From Pseudomonadota bacterium (GTDB lineage Bacteria; Pseudomonadota; Gammaproteobacteria; Xanthomonadales; Rhodanobacteraceae), in contig JAFEFS010000068.1 in assembly GCA_018240465.1 (NCBI GenBank), positions 55,155 through 119,154 on the forward strand: 64,000 nucleotides of DNA, written 5' to 3'. Shown piece after piece: positions 1-8,838 of the stretch. The number at the start of each line of letters is the position of its first letter. Positions within the stretch are counted from its first letter, which is position 1. The notes below the pieces were generated by a model that was not told the origin of the DNA, searched no databases, and saw only the letters and a program-made list of their open reading frames with translations. A program made the position numbers and the translations under genes.

Positions 1-1452
1 AACATCCCCGAGGCGAACAAGCCACCGGTATACAATGCGGCATTCGCCGCTGCGTTCGGCTATCCGAACAACTACACGATCAAGTCGAAGAACGGCCTGG
101 TCGAGCCGCGCGTGTCGTTCAACTATCAGTTCGACAGCGAATACAAGACGCAGCTTCGTGGCGGCGTCGGCGTGTTCCAGACCGTGCCGCCCGCGGTGTG
201 GCTGACCAACCCGTACCAGAACAACGGCATCACCACGCTTTCGTACACGAACTTCGATCCGTCGAAGGCGCCGTTCAGCCCGGATCCGTTCCACCAGCCG
301 ATTCCGGTGGGTGGTGGCGCAGGATCGGTCGACACGGTCGCGAAGAATTTCAAACTGCCCAGCGTGATCAAGACCAGCATTGCGCTCGATCGCGAGTTGC
401 CGTGGTGGGGCCTCGTCGCCTCGGCCGAGTACGCACATGTCGAAGTGCAAAATGCGATTCTCTATCAGGCGATCAACTTCGGCGCGCCGACCGGCATCCT
501 GCCTGATGGCCGCGAGCAATTCTGGAAAATTCCCGGCGAAGCGCCGAAGACGGCCGACCAGCTCGCCAACCAGAATCGCAAATTCGGTACCTCATCGACC
601 CTGCTGACCAACACCAGCGAGGGCAAATCCGACAGCTTCACCCTCGGCGTGACCAAGCCGTTCACCGATGGCCTGTCGGGCGATGTGTCGGTCACGTTCA
701 ACCACGCCACCGACGTCGATCCGGGCACCGACACGATCGCGTTCGACGGCTACCGCCGCATCGCGCGCATCAATCCGAACAGCCGCCAGGTGGCCACCTC
801 GAACTACAACGTCGCGCGCAGCTTCAAGGCCGCGTTGAACTGGAAGCACAACTTCTTCGGCAACTACGCGACGCAGGTATCCACGTACTACAACGGCCGC
901 ACCGGCAACCCGTACACGTGGGTATTCTCGAACGACGCCAACGGCGACAGCGTCGCCGGCTGGGATCCGGTCTACATACCGACCGCGAACGATCCGAAGG
1001 TCGCATTCGCGGCGGGCACCAGCCCGGCCGTGATCCAGCAGTTCAACGACTACCTCGCGAACGACAAGTACCTGCGCGGACACCGTGGCCAGATCGCCGG
1101 CCGCAACGGCGCACGCACACCATGGATCAATACGCTGGATCTGGGCCTGCAGCAGGAAATCCCGGGCATCTTCGCCGGCAACAAGGGCATCTTCCGTCTG
1201 GACATCTTCAACTTCCTCAACTTGCTCAACAAGAAGTGGGGCGACCAGCAGAACACCGGCATCTACCCCACGCGCACGCTCGCAGCGTATTCGGGTGTGA
1301 ACGCCCAAGGCCAGTATGTCTACACCCTGCCGACCAACAAGGCCGGCAACTTCGCCCCGCAGGCGCTGCAGGTCTACGACGGCGGTTTCTACGATCCAAG
1401 CCGTGTCGTCTCGCGCTGGTCGATGATGGCGACGGTAAAGTACACGTTCTGA
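1..1452 (+). CDS. TonB-dependent receptor (Oar-like), C-terminal part
   Basis: The reading frame is open from the first base of the window, so only the C-terminal ~483 residues of a larger outer-membrane protein are present. The sequence is rich in alternating aromatic/polar strands typical of a beta-barrel, and it ends with VKYTF, the terminal-Phe signature recognised by the BAM machinery. Aromatic-rich stretches such as RLDIFNFLNLLNKKWGDQQ resemble the last strands of large carboxypeptidase-regulatory/plug TonB receptors (Oar type) common in Xanthomonadales. The substrate cannot be told from this part. A hairpin terminator follows the stop codon. A GTG at 112 is only an internal codon, not the start. 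Confidence 0.8.
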   Translation, partial: NIPEANKPPVYNAAFAAAFGYPNNYTIKSKNGLVEPRVSFNYQFDSEYKTQLRGGVGVFQTVPPAVWLTNPYQNNGITTLSYTNFDPSKAPFSPDPFHQPIPVGGGAGSVDTVAKNFKLPSVIKTSIALDRELPWWGLVASAEYAHVEVQNAILYQAINFGAPTGILPDGREQFWKIPGEAPKTADQLANQNRKFGTSSTLLTNTSEGKSDSFTLGVTKPFTDGLSGDVSVTFNHATDVDPGTDTIAFDGYRRIARINPNSRQVATSNYNVARSFKAALNWKHNFFGNYATQVSTYYNGRTGNPYTWVFSNDANGDSVAGWDPVYIPTANDPKVAFAAGTSPAVIQQFNDYLANDKYLRGHRGQIAGRNGARTPWINTLDLGLQQEIPGIFAGNKGIFRLDIFNFLNLLNKKWGDQQNTGIYPTRTLAAYSGVNAQGQYVYTLPTNKAGNFAPQALQVYDGGFYDPSRVVSRWSMMATVKYTF

Positions 1453-1476
1453 TCCATTGGCATACCTGAACCGCGG

Positions 1477-1505
1477 AAACGGCCCGCCCTGCGCGGGCCG
1501 TTTTC
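1477..1505 (+). terminator. Intrinsic terminator after the TonB receptor
   Basis: AACGGCCCGC and GCGGGCCGTT form a GC-rich stem with a short loop, followed by TTTTC. It lies 25 bases after the receptor stop codon. Confidence 0.75.
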
Positions 1506-1625
1506 GTTCCGGGTCCCGTTTCCACGCGAGGCACGACGCCCCATGTCGACGCTCAGCACGACCTGCCTCTCGACAGCGGCACGCGAGTTCGCCATGCTCG
1601 CGGCTGAAGACTGGGAAGTCCGTGC

Positions 1626-2978
1626 ATGTCCGAACAACCCGTGACCGCTTCTGCCCCCCCGGCTCCGGGCTACCTGCGCCGCCTCGGCGTCTGGGACGCG
1701 AGCATGATCGTGGTCGGCGGCGTGATCGGCTCGGGCATCTTTCGCGTACCGGCGGCCGTGGCGAAACAGACCGGTTCCGGGGCCGAACAGCTCGTCGCCT
1801 GGGCCATCGGCGGAGTCATCGCGCTGATCGGCGCGCTGTCCTACGCCGAACTCGGCGCGCGCCGGCCGAACGCAGGCGGCGGCTACGTCTACCTGCGCGA
1901 GGCGTTCGGACTCATCGTCGCCTTCGTCTACGGCTGGAACCTGCTCGTCGTGAATCACTCCGGTGCGATCGCCGCCGTCTCCACCGTGTTCGTCGAGTAC
2001 TTCGGTGCCGCGCTCGGCGTGAAGATCGCCAACCCTGCGCCGTGGGCGGTCGGCACGATCGTGTTCCTGACCGGAATCAACTGGTTCGGCATCCGCGCGG
2101 GATCGTGGCTGCAGAACGTGCTGACCGTGCTCAAGCTGCTCGCGCTTGCGCTCCTGATCGCGGTCGGCCTCGCGTTCGGCGGCGCGCCCGCACCCGCTAC
2201 GCCACCGCCCCCGCTGCAGCCGTTGACCTTCATCGGCGCGCTGATGCCGGTGCTGTTCTCGTACGGCGGTTGGTACTACGTCAACGATATCGCCGGCGAG
2301 ATCCGCGATCCGCGGCGCAACCTGCCGCGCGCGCTGGTGCTCGGCATGCTGCTTGTCGCCACCTGCTACGTCCTCGCCAACGCGGCATATCTCGCCGTGC
2401 TCGGCCACGCCGGCCTCGCCGCGAGCGCCGCGCCCGCGGCCGACGCGATGCGCCAAATATTCGGCGAGCCCGGGGCACGCCTGATCGCGCTCGGCATCGC
2501 GATCTCCACCCTGGGCTTCGTCAACATCTCGCTGGCCGCGGCTGCGCGCGTGTTCCAGGTCATGGCATCCGACGGTGTGTTCTTCCGCTTTGCCGCCACA
2601 CTGCATCCGCGCTGGCATTCGCCGAACGTTGCGCTGCTGATGCTCGCCGCGTGGGCCTGCGTGCTTGCGCTGACCGGCACCTTCGAGCAATTGCTGAACT
2701 ATTCGACCGTCGGCGACTGGATCGGCATCGCCGCCGTAATCGCTACCCTGTTCTGGTACCGGCGCAGATGCGCCGACGATGCCGCCGCGCCGGCATTCCG
2801 CGTACCCCTGTATCCATTGCTGCCAATCTTTTTCCTCGTCGTCGTTGCCTGGGTCGTCGCCACCACCGTATGGGAGAATCCTCACGATGCGGGCATGGGC
2901 GTGCTGATCACCCTGGTCGGAATCCCCATCTACTGGTACTGGACGCGCCGCCGGCGTACGACGGATACGCGCGGATGA
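1626..2978 (+). CDS. APC-family amino-acid permease
   Basis: 450-residue polytopic inner-membrane protein. After a short hydrophilic N-terminus the first helix has the APC-superfamily signature GVIGSGIFRVP (about residues 33-43), the unwound substrate-binding segment of TM1. About twelve hydrophobic segments follow, and the C-terminus is a basic tail. The conserved YAELGARRPNAGGGYVYLRE stretch (TM2-TM3) places it with bacterial permeases of the amino-acid/polyamine/organocation family, nearest the LAT/YfnA-like group by eye. Substrate unknown. It stands alone between the receptor terminator and the DUF502 gene; its ATG lies 120 bases after the terminator. Confidence 0.8.
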   Translation: MSEQPVTASAPPAPGYLRRLGVWDASMIVVGGVIGSGIFRVPAAVAKQTGSGAEQLVAWAIGGVIALIGALSYAELGARRPNAGGGYVYLREAFGLIVAFVYGWNLLVVNHSGAIAAVSTVFVEYFGAALGVKIANPAPWAVGTIVFLTGINWFGIRAGSWLQNVLTVLKLLALALLIAVGLAFGGAPAPATPPPPLQPLTFIGALMPVLFSYGGWYYVNDIAGEIRDPRRNLPRALVLGMLLVATCYVLANAAYLAVLGHAGLAASAAPAADAMRQIFGEPGARLIALGIAISTLGFVNISLAAAARVFQVMASDGVFFRFAATLHPRWHSPNVALLMLAAWACVLALTGTFEQLLNYSTVGDWIGIAAVIATLFWYRRRCADDAAAPAFRVPLYPLLPIFFLVVVAWVVATTVWENPHDAGMGVLITLVGIPIYWYWTRRRRTTDTRG

Positions 2979-3122
2979 ACGAAACAACGCGCGAACACGC
3001 CGGATCGGGAGCGACGCGCCGCCAATGGCCCGAAGCACGGGTCGCGGATGCGGCAGGTCGATAACGAGCACCGACCCGCGCGATCCCGTTATCATGGCGC
3101 CCTCGCCGAACGCCGCCGCACC

Positions 3123-3782
3123 ATGCCCCGCCTGTACCTGCAACGCTACCTGATCACCGGTCTGCTCACTTTCATTCCGCTGTGGCTGACCTTCCTGGTG
3201 TTCGCCTTCGTCGTCAGCGTGCTCTCGCATGTCGGCGCGCCGGTGGTCGCCGCAACGTTCGCGTTGATCAGCGCGATTTTTCCCGCCGCGGCCGAATGGC
3301 TGGGCCAGGAATGGTTCCGTTCGATCGTCGCCTTCATCGGCACGATCGTCGCGCTGTACCTGCTCGGCTTCGCCACGAGCCGCATGCTCGGCCAGCGCCT
3401 GCTCGCCGCGTTCGAGCGTCTGATCGCGCGCATCCCGCTCGCACAGACGATCTACGGTGGCTCGAAGAAGCTGATGACGATGATGCAGAGCAAGCCGGGC
3501 GGTACGCAGCGCGTGGTGCTGATCGGCTTCCCCGCGCCAACGCTGAAGACATTCGGTTTCGTCACGCGCACGTTTCTCGACGGCACGGGTCGCGAGATGG
3601 CCGCGGTGTACGTGCCGACGACGCCGAATCCGACCGGCGGCTATCTCGAGATCGTGCCGCTGGACGAGCTCGTGGCGACCGACTGGAGCGTCGACCAGGC
3701 GATGGCCTTCATCCTTTCGGGCGGCGCCGCCGGTCCCGACAAGCTGCCCGACATTCCGGCGCACGGTCATCCGCAGCCGTGA
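3123..3782 (+). CDS. DUF502 family inner-membrane protein
   Basis: 219 residues starting at MPRLYLQRYLITGLL; an in-frame upstream start at 3048 would add 25 hydrophilic residues that do not fit the family, so the later ATG is preferred. Two long hydrophobic helices (about residues 8-35 and 60-85) are followed by the conserved DUF502 segments IPLAQTIYGGSKKL and the soluble domain with GFPAPTLKTFGFVTR and VYVPTTPNPTGGYLEIVP. The role of the family is not established; proteins of this kind are conserved in many proteobacteria. It lies 144 bases after the permease gene, with no obvious operon partner. Confidence 0.85.
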   Translation: MPRLYLQRYLITGLLTFIPLWLTFLVFAFVVSVLSHVGAPVVAATFALISAIFPAAAEWLGQEWFRSIVAFIGTIVALYLLGFATSRMLGQRLLAAFERLIARIPLAQTIYGGSKKLMTMMQSKPGGTQRVVLIGFPAPTLKTFGFVTRTFLDGTGREMAAVYVPTTPNPTGGYLEIVPLDELVATDWSVDQAMAFILSGGAAGPDKLPDIPAHGHPQP

Positions 3783-3926
3783 TGCGACGACTGCGGTGAC
3801 GGGCGCCGCGCCTTTACGGCGCTGGGCCCGAATTCGGCGCGCATGCCTTTCGGCACTGCCCGCAACGGAAAGAACCCGTCAAAGTACGTACCGAACGCAG
3901 TCTCCTGCCTTCAACATCTTGTCATT
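3783..3926. other. Intergenic stretch, possible small transcript
   Basis: 144 bases between the DUF502 stop and the hairpin at 3927 hold no convincing reading frame. The terminator stands 145 bases away from the DUF502 stop, so the stretch is either a long 3' untranslated region or a separate small RNA. No known RNA family was recognised. Confidence 0.2.
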
Positions 3927-3955
3927 CGGCCGGGGTCTCGCCGGCCGTTTTTTTT
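3927..3955 (+). terminator. Strong intrinsic terminator
   Basis: Stem CGGCCGG / CCGGCCG with a 7-base loop, followed by eight T residues. It sits 86 bases upstream of the M13 peptidase start and would insulate that gene from upstream transcription. Confidence 0.8.
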
Positions 3956-4041
3956 GTGCATGACTTTCTGCACTGCTGCACGCCGTCTCCAGCCCCTACC
4001 GTGACCTGTCGCAAACCTTCTGCAACCCGGGAGAATTCGCC

Positions 4042-6087
4042 ATGATCCATCGCCTGCGCACGTCGCTCGCCGCCGCCGTCGTCTTCGCGCTCAGCGGCAG
4101 TGCATACGCGCTTCCGCCGACCGTGAACAGCGCCTTCGATCCCGCCTCGCTGGATGCACGCTTCAAGCCCTGTGACGACTTCTACGACTATGTCAACGCG
4201 AAATGGATCGCAGCCAATCCGATCCCGGGCGACCGTACGCGCTGGGGTACGTTCGACGAGTTGCGCGAGGCCAGCCTCAACGCGCAGCACAAGCTGATCG
4301 AAGATCCATCGATCGCATCCGCGGCCAGGGGCACGATCGAGCAGAAGCTCGGCGATTTCTATGCGAGCGGCATGGACGAGGCGACGATCGAGAAAGCCGG
4401 CATCGCCCCGATCCGGCCCGAGCTCGCCAGGATCGCCGCGATCAAATCTGCGAACGATCTCGCTGCATACATGATCGATGCGCATGCCCGCGGACTCGGC
4501 GGCTACTTCAGTTTCGGCGCCTACCCTGATTTCAAGAACTCGAGCGTGGTCATCGGCTTCGCCAGCGAAGACGGTCTCGGCCTGCCCGAGCGTGCCTACT
4601 ACCTCGAGGACAAGCCGGACTACGTGAAGATCCGCGACGAATACCTCGCGCATATCGAGAAGACACTGGTCCTCTCCGGGATAAAAACCGAGGAGGCCAG
4701 GCAGGACGCGCAATGGATCATGGCGCTGGAAACGCGCGATGCGAAAGCCTCGCTATCGCCGATCGAGGCACGCGATCCGAAGAACCAATACCATTACGCA
4801 AGCGTCGCCGAGGCGGACGAGGCGACGCCGCATTTCTCGTGGGCGAAATTTCTCGCCGCGCAGGGACTCAAGGACGTGCAAGGCTTCTCGCTGTCGCATC
4901 CGCAGTGGTTTGCCGAATTCGACAAGATGCTGACCGAGGTGCCGGTTGCGCAATGGAAGGCCTACCTGCGCTTCCATGCGATCGACGATGCCGCGCCTTT
5001 CCTGTCGCGCGCCTTCGTCGAGGAACACTTCGATTTCGGCGCACACAAGCTGCGCGGACAGAAGGAAATCGAGCCGCGCTGGAAGCGCGTGCTCGGGGCG
5101 GTGAACGGACAGATGGGCCAGGCGCTGGGCCAGCTCTACGTCAAGGAAAACTTTCCTCCCGAGGCAAAACAATCCGCAGAACGTCTTGTCGCCAACTTGC
5201 AGGCCGCGCTCAAGCTGCGCATCGAGAAGCTCGACTGGATGTCCGATGCAACCAAGGCCAAGGCGCTGGAAAAGCTGGCGGCGTTCAAGCCGAAGATCGG
5301 CTATCCGGACAAATGGCGCGACTGGACCGGTCTTGCGATCGCACGCACCGGCTACGTCGACAATCTGCTCGCCGCGAGCAAATTCAACCACGACTGGCGC
5401 ATGGGCCGCGTCGGCAAGCCGGTGGACAGGACCGAATGGGGCATGACCCCGCAGACGGTGAATGCCTCATACTCGCCGCTGAAGAACGAGATCACGTTCC
5501 CCGCTGCGATCCTGCAGCCACCCTACTTCGACGCCAAGGCCGACGACGCGCTCAACTACGGCGGCATCGGCGCGGTGATCGGCCACGAGATCACGCACGG
5601 TTTCGACGACAAGGGCAGCCAGTTCGACGCGCACGGCAACAACAGCAATTGGTGGACCGACGCCGATCGCCAACAGTTCACCGCACGCGCCGACAGGCTC
5701 GTCGCCCAGTTCGACGGCTACGTCGCGCTCGAGGACATCCACGTCAAGGGCAAGCTCACGCTCGGCGAGAACATCGCCGACCTCGGCGGCCTCAACGTCG
5801 CCTACGACGCGCTGCAGATCGCGCTGAAGCAGAATCCGGCCGAGGCCGCATCGAAGATCGACGGTTTCAGCCAGGACCAGCGCTTCTTCCTCAACTTCGC
5901 GCGCCTGTGGCGCACGAACACGCTGCCAGCCACCGCCAAGGTCAATCTCAACACCGACCCGCACGCGCCGGGCCAGTTCCGCGCGATCGCCGCACCTTCG
6001 AACATGCCCGCGTTCGCGCAGGCGTTCTCGTGCAAGACCGGCGATGCGATGGTGCGCGCGGGCGAGGCGCAGGTGAAGATCTGGTAG
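4042..6087 (+). CDS. Secreted M13 family zinc metallopeptidase (PepO/neprilysin-like)
   Basis: 681 residues with an N-terminal signal peptide ending near SGSAYA. The neprilysin-type catalytic motif HEITH is at residues 515-519 and the third zinc ligand motif ENIAD (ExxxD) at 576-580; the upstream VNASY matches the substrate-binding NAxY element of M13 enzymes. The N-terminal domain begins with the family hallmark PCDDFYDYVNAKWI. Length fits the family (about 670-700). Expected to be a periplasmic or extracellular zinc endo-/oligopeptidase. Its ATG is followed by a typical basic n-region. It shares a bidirectional terminator with the convergent lipoprotein gene. Confidence 0.95.
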   Translation: MIHRLRTSLAAAVVFALSGSAYALPPTVNSAFDPASLDARFKPCDDFYDYVNAKWIAANPIPGDRTRWGTFDELREASLNAQHKLIEDPSIASAARGTIEQKLGDFYASGMDEATIEKAGIAPIRPELARIAAIKSANDLAAYMIDAHARGLGGYFSFGAYPDFKNSSVVIGFASEDGLGLPERAYYLEDKPDYVKIRDEYLAHIEKTLVLSGIKTEEARQDAQWIMALETRDAKASLSPIEARDPKNQYHYASVAEADEATPHFSWAKFLAAQGLKDVQGFSLSHPQWFAEFDKMLTEVPVAQWKAYLRFHAIDDAAPFLSRAFVEEHFDFGAHKLRGQKEIEPRWKRVLGAVNGQMGQALGQLYVKENFPPEAKQSAERLVANLQAALKLRIEKLDWMSDATKAKALEKLAAFKPKIGYPDKWRDWTGLAIARTGYVDNLLAASKFNHDWRMGRVGKPVDRTEWGMTPQTVNASYSPLKNEITFPAAILQPPYFDAKADDALNYGGIGAVIGHEITHGFDDKGSQFDAHGNNSNWWTDADRQQFTARADRLVAQFDGYVALEDIHVKGKLTLGENIADLGGLNVAYDALQIALKQNPAEAASKIDGFSQDQRFFLNFARLWRTNTLPATAKVNLNTDPHAPGQFRAIAAPSNMPAFAQAFSCKTGDAMVRAGEAQVKIW

Positions 6088-6118
6088 CACTTCGTCCCCA
6101 CCCCACCGCGGGCAGAAG

Positions 6119-6157
6119 ACAAAAAAAAAGGGCGCGATTTCTCGCGCCCTTTTTTTG
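6119..6157. terminator. Bidirectional intrinsic terminator
   Basis: Stem AGGGCGCGA / TCGCGCCCT with loop TTTC is flanked by a long A run on the left and a T run on the right, so it can end both the M13 peptidase transcript and the convergent lipoprotein transcript. Confidence 0.9.
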
Positions 6158-6176
6158 TGCGGAGAGGCGACTGAAC

Positions 6177-6659
6177 CTACTTGACCTGGAACGACGTCGT
6201 CGACAGCGTCTTTCCGTCGGAGACGACTTCGAGCGTGTAGTTGCCGACCGGCCAGCCCGACGCCTTGGTCAACTTGTCGTCGATCGTGCCGGTGCTCGGC
6301 TCGGCGATCGTCTTGGCGTTGTCGGCAACCGTCTGGCCATCCTGGAACTTCCAGCGCAGGTTGACCGCCAGGTTCGGCACCGTCGTCGTCAATGCGACTG
6401 TCGCGTAGATCGTGTCCTTGGTGGCGAAGCTGCCGACCGGCGCGCTGATCTTGCCGCTCGCATCGACGGCGTTGCCGAGCACGACCGAATTGACCTGTGC
6501 CGGCGCGGCGGGCGCCGGGGCGGGAGCAGGAGCGGGTGCGGCGGCCGCGGGAGCCGGTGCAGGCGCGGGTGCCGGCGCCTCTTTCTTGCCGCAAGCCGCC
6601 AGCGCGACGGCGCCGGCCAGAACGATGGTCAACGGGATGCGTTTGCTGAGCTTGTTCAT
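6177..6659 (-). CDS. Lipoprotein with Pro/Ala linker and Ig-like C-terminal domain
   Basis: 160 residues starting at MNKLSKRIPLTIVL, chosen because a good GAGGG ribosome-binding site lies just upstream; an in-frame start 36 bases earlier lacks one. The signal peptide ends in the lipobox LAAC with Cys23 as the lipidated residue. An Ala-Pro tract (residues about 27-50) forms an extended periplasmic linker. The remaining ~100 residues have alternating beta-strand character, ending SGWPVGNYTLEVVSDGK, reminiscent of an Ig-like/FN3-like sandwich. Function unknown. It is convergent with the M13 peptidase and 139 bases downstream of the LysM gene. Confidence 0.75.
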   Translation of the reverse strand: MNKLSKRIPLTIVLAGAVALAACGKKEAPAPAPAPAPAAAAPAPAPAPAPAAPAQVNSVVLGNAVDASGKISAPVGSFATKDTIYATVALTTTVPNLAVNLRWKFQDGQTVADNAKTIAEPSTGTIDDKLTKASGWPVGNYTLEVVSDGKTLSTTSFQVK

Positions 6660-6798
6660 GGATACCCTCTTTCGTATGGATTCAAGTTTGCTCACCTCGA
6701 AAACCGCTGCGTGCCGGCAACCCGCCCTGCTCCAGGCAGGACCGGCTCTTCACGTGCTACGGTTTTTGGAGGTGCCGTTTGCCGCGCATGTACCGCGA

Positions 6799-7092
6799 TC
6801 AGGCTGTCGCCTTGGCCGAGGTGGGCGCCGCGGGAATCGTGAGCACCTGTCCGGGATGGATCAGGTCGGGATTCTTGATCTTGTCGGTATTGGCGTCGAA
6901 GATCTTCTTCCATTGATTGGCGTCGCCATAGAAATGTTTCGCGATCTTCGACAAGCTGTCGCCGCCGACGACCGTATAGGTCTGGCTCGAAGGAGCGGAG
7001 CCTGCCGTCGATGCCGCGCTCGGCGTCGGCGTCATGTTGACCTTCACTTCACTGTTGACGTCGGAAAAGTCCGCTTTCGGATCGTTGCTCAT
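6799..7092 (-). CDS. LysM domain protein
   Basis: 97 residues. A hydrophilic, low-complexity N-terminus (residues 1-37) precedes one LysM domain: TYTVVGGDSLSKIAKHFYGD, then IHPGQVLTIP. There is no signal peptide, as in the YgaU/KbpA-type small LysM proteins, though the BON domain of those is missing here. LysM binds N-acetylglucosamine-containing glycans, so a cell-envelope role is likely if the protein is exported; this is inference. A strong AGGAGG lies upstream of the ATG. Confidence 0.8.
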   Translation of the reverse strand: MSNDPKADFSDVNSEVKVNMTPTPSAASTAGSAPSSQTYTVVGGDSLSKIAKHFYGDANQWKKIFDANTDKIKNPDLIHPGQVLTIPAAPTSAKATA

Positions 7093-7303
7093 GAGCGATA
7101 TGTCCTCCTGCCCTGGTGGGAAAATGCGATGCGGGTCTCAAGACCCGACGCACCCGCACCATACACGTTTTTTCCTGCACTCGCATGCGTTTCCGCACAC
7201 GAAAAATTCAGTTCGTGCACGGCTAACGATTACCTAACGAACCGGCACGACAGCCAATGCAATTGCGCGCGCGCATGCATCGGCGTGAGGATTGAGTCAT
7301 TCG

Positions 7304-7942
7304 TCAACCGCGCCGGCGCAACGCTTGTGCGCGCCACCAGCGCAGCAGCACGAAGCCCGCCGCCGCACCGCCGAGATGGGCGAAGTGGGCGACGCCCTCC
7401 TGCGTGCCGGTGACGCCGAGCACCAGCTCGACCGCCATGTAGCCGAGTACGGCGATCGGCGCCGGAATCGGCACCGGGAAGAAGATCATGATGATGCGTG
7501 CCGAAGGATAGATCATCGCGTAGGCGAGCATGATACCGAACACGCCGCCCGATGCGCCGAGCGTCGGATAGAAGTCGCCGGGCTTGAAGTAGTGGATCGT
7601 CGCCAGTTGCGCGAACGCCGCGCCGATCACGCAGACAAAGTAGAAAAAAGTATACCTGCGCGAACCCAGTGCCTGCTCAACCGGGCCGCCGAACATCCAC
7701 AGCGCGAGCATGTTGAACGCGATATGCGTGATGCCGCCGTGCAGGAAGGCGTAGCTGACCACTTGCCACGGTGCGAAGGCGACGCGCAGCACGCTGCCGT
7801 CACCCAGCTCGAACAGACGCGAACCGTCGAGCGGCCACAGCGCGAATTGCGCGATCAGCCAGTCGCCGGCCATCTGTTGCAGGAGGAAGATCAGCACGTT
7901 GGCGATCAGCAACGCGCGGGTGACGGGGGGAATGTTCTGCAT
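7304..7942 (-). CDS. Rhomboid family intramembrane serine protease
   Basis: 212 residues with six hydrophobic segments, the minimal bacterial rhomboid core. The catalytic serine is in GASGGVFG (Ser131) and the catalytic histidine in AHLGG (His189), together the Ser-His dyad; HGGITHIAFNM (about residues 68-78) is the conserved HxxxN loop. Substrates of rhomboids cannot be predicted from sequence. It lies 24 bases downstream of the alkyltransferase-like gene on the same strand, so the two are probably co-transcribed. Confidence 0.92.
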   Translation of the reverse strand: MQNIPPVTRALLIANVLIFLLQQMAGDWLIAQFALWPLDGSRLFELGDGSVLRVAFAPWQVVSYAFLHGGITHIAFNMLALWMFGGPVEQALGSRRYTFFYFVCVIGAAFAQLATIHYFKPGDFYPTLGASGGVFGIMLAYAMIYPSARIIMIFFPVPIPAPIAVLGYMAVELVLGVTGTQEGVAHFAHLGGAAAGFVLLRWWRAQALRRRG

Positions 7943-7966
7943 TGGATCGTTGTCTTTGCGGGGGAT

Positions 7967-8344
7967 TCAGAAGCGCCAGATTTCGGCGTCGAGATTGCGC
8001 TGCCAGCCGAACAAGGCAAGATCGACGCGGCCGGCCTTGACCGTCACGCCCTCCTTCATCAGGCGCGCGCGCTGTTCGCGGAACGCACGGCTGCCGGGCG
8101 CAAACGCGAAGCGGCCGTCGGCGCGCAGCACGCGATGCCAGGGCAATTTCGCCTCGGCGCCGGCGTCGCCGAGTACGCGTCCGACCAGACGCGCGTGCCG
8201 CGGCAGGTTCGCGCGCGCGGCGATCTCGCCGTAGCTGGCGACGCGGCCACGGGGAATTGCCGCAATCGCGCGCACGATCGCGGCATGTTCGGGCTTGACG
8301 CCCGTACCGGCTGCCTGCTTCGCGGCGGATTTCGCTTTTGCCAT
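7967..8344 (-). CDS. atl: Alkyltransferase-like protein (Atl), MGMT fold
   Basis: 125 residues matching the C-terminal DNA-binding domain of O6-alkylguanine-DNA alkyltransferase. The active-site PCHRV of true alkyltransferases is replaced by PWHRV (residues 68-72), the signature of Atl proteins. Atl proteins bind O6-alkylguanine, flip it out and recruit nucleotide-excision repair instead of removing the alkyl group. The helix-turn-helix segment GRVASYGEIAARANLP and the arginine finger region LVGRVLG are present. A Lys/Ala-rich N-terminal extension of ~15 residues is extra. uvrC, a nucleotide-excision repair gene, lies about 10 kb away. Confidence 0.9.
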   Translation of the reverse strand: MAKAKSAAKQAAGTGVKPEHAAIVRAIAAIPRGRVASYGEIAARANLPRHARLVGRVLGDAGAEAKLPWHRVLRADGRFAFAPGSRAFREQRARLMKEGVTVKAGRVDLALFGWQRNLDAEIWRF

Positions 8345-8403
8345 GACGCTCCACTTCGTTGCCGCGGCACGTTAGCATATGCGCCGTCCACCGGAGAGAC
8401 CCC

Positions 8404-8811
8404 ATGCATTCGTTCGAGGAAATCCGCGCGTACATCGCGGCGAAGCATCCGCTGCGCATCAACGATCCGTACCTGATCTGCTTCGACGTCGCACTCGAAC
8501 GCGGCAAGCGCCACCAGGGCCTGTATCTCGCGGAACTCAACGACGAGGCCGGGCGCACCTATTTGCGCGTGTCTACGCCGATCGGCCCGCTCACGGGCAT
8601 GGACGCGCGCCGCTGCCTGCGCTTCAACTGGGAGCAACGTCTGGGCTACCTCGCGGTCAGCGATCTCGACGGCTCGCCGTACCTGCACCTGTGCGAGAAT
8701 CGTCCCTACGAATTGCTCACCGCCAGGGAAATCGACCGCCTCGTGGCCGAACTCGGCCCGCTCGGCGACAAGCTCGAGCAGGCGATCTCGCAGGGCGGCG
8801 ACGCGCTGTAG
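8404..8811 (+). CDS. Conserved hypothetical protein, ~135 aa
   Basis: Soluble protein of 135 residues with no signal peptide or membrane segment. The start ATG at 8404 has a GGAGAG ribosome-binding site 6 bases upstream. The mixed alpha/beta pattern (MHSFEEIRAYI, then strands around YLICFDVALE and YLRVSTPIGP) is vaguely like small type III-chaperone/YbjN-like folds, but I do not recognise the family. It is divergent from atl with a 59-base shared promoter region. Confidence 0.6.
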   Translation: MHSFEEIRAYIAAKHPLRINDPYLICFDVALERGKRHQGLYLAELNDEAGRTYLRVSTPIGPLTGMDARRCLRFNWEQRLGYLAVSDLDGSPYLHLCENRPYELLTAREIDRLVAELGPLGDKLEQAISQGGDAL

Positions 8812-8838
8812 GCCGCCAGCCACCGCCACGCCGGCCGG

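Noticed and set aside
592..1308. 238-codon minus-strand frame inside the receptor gene
   Set aside because: Shadow of the receptor coding sequence; Val/Arg-rich, no motif.
1389..3770. 793-codon open frame on the - strand
   Set aside because: Antisense to the permease and DUF502 genes; composition is that of a codon shadow with no recognisable motif.
4713..6842. 709-codon open frame on the + strand overlapping the M13 peptidase
   Set aside because: Runs out of frame through the peptidase and into the convergent lipoprotein gene; Arg-rich artefact.
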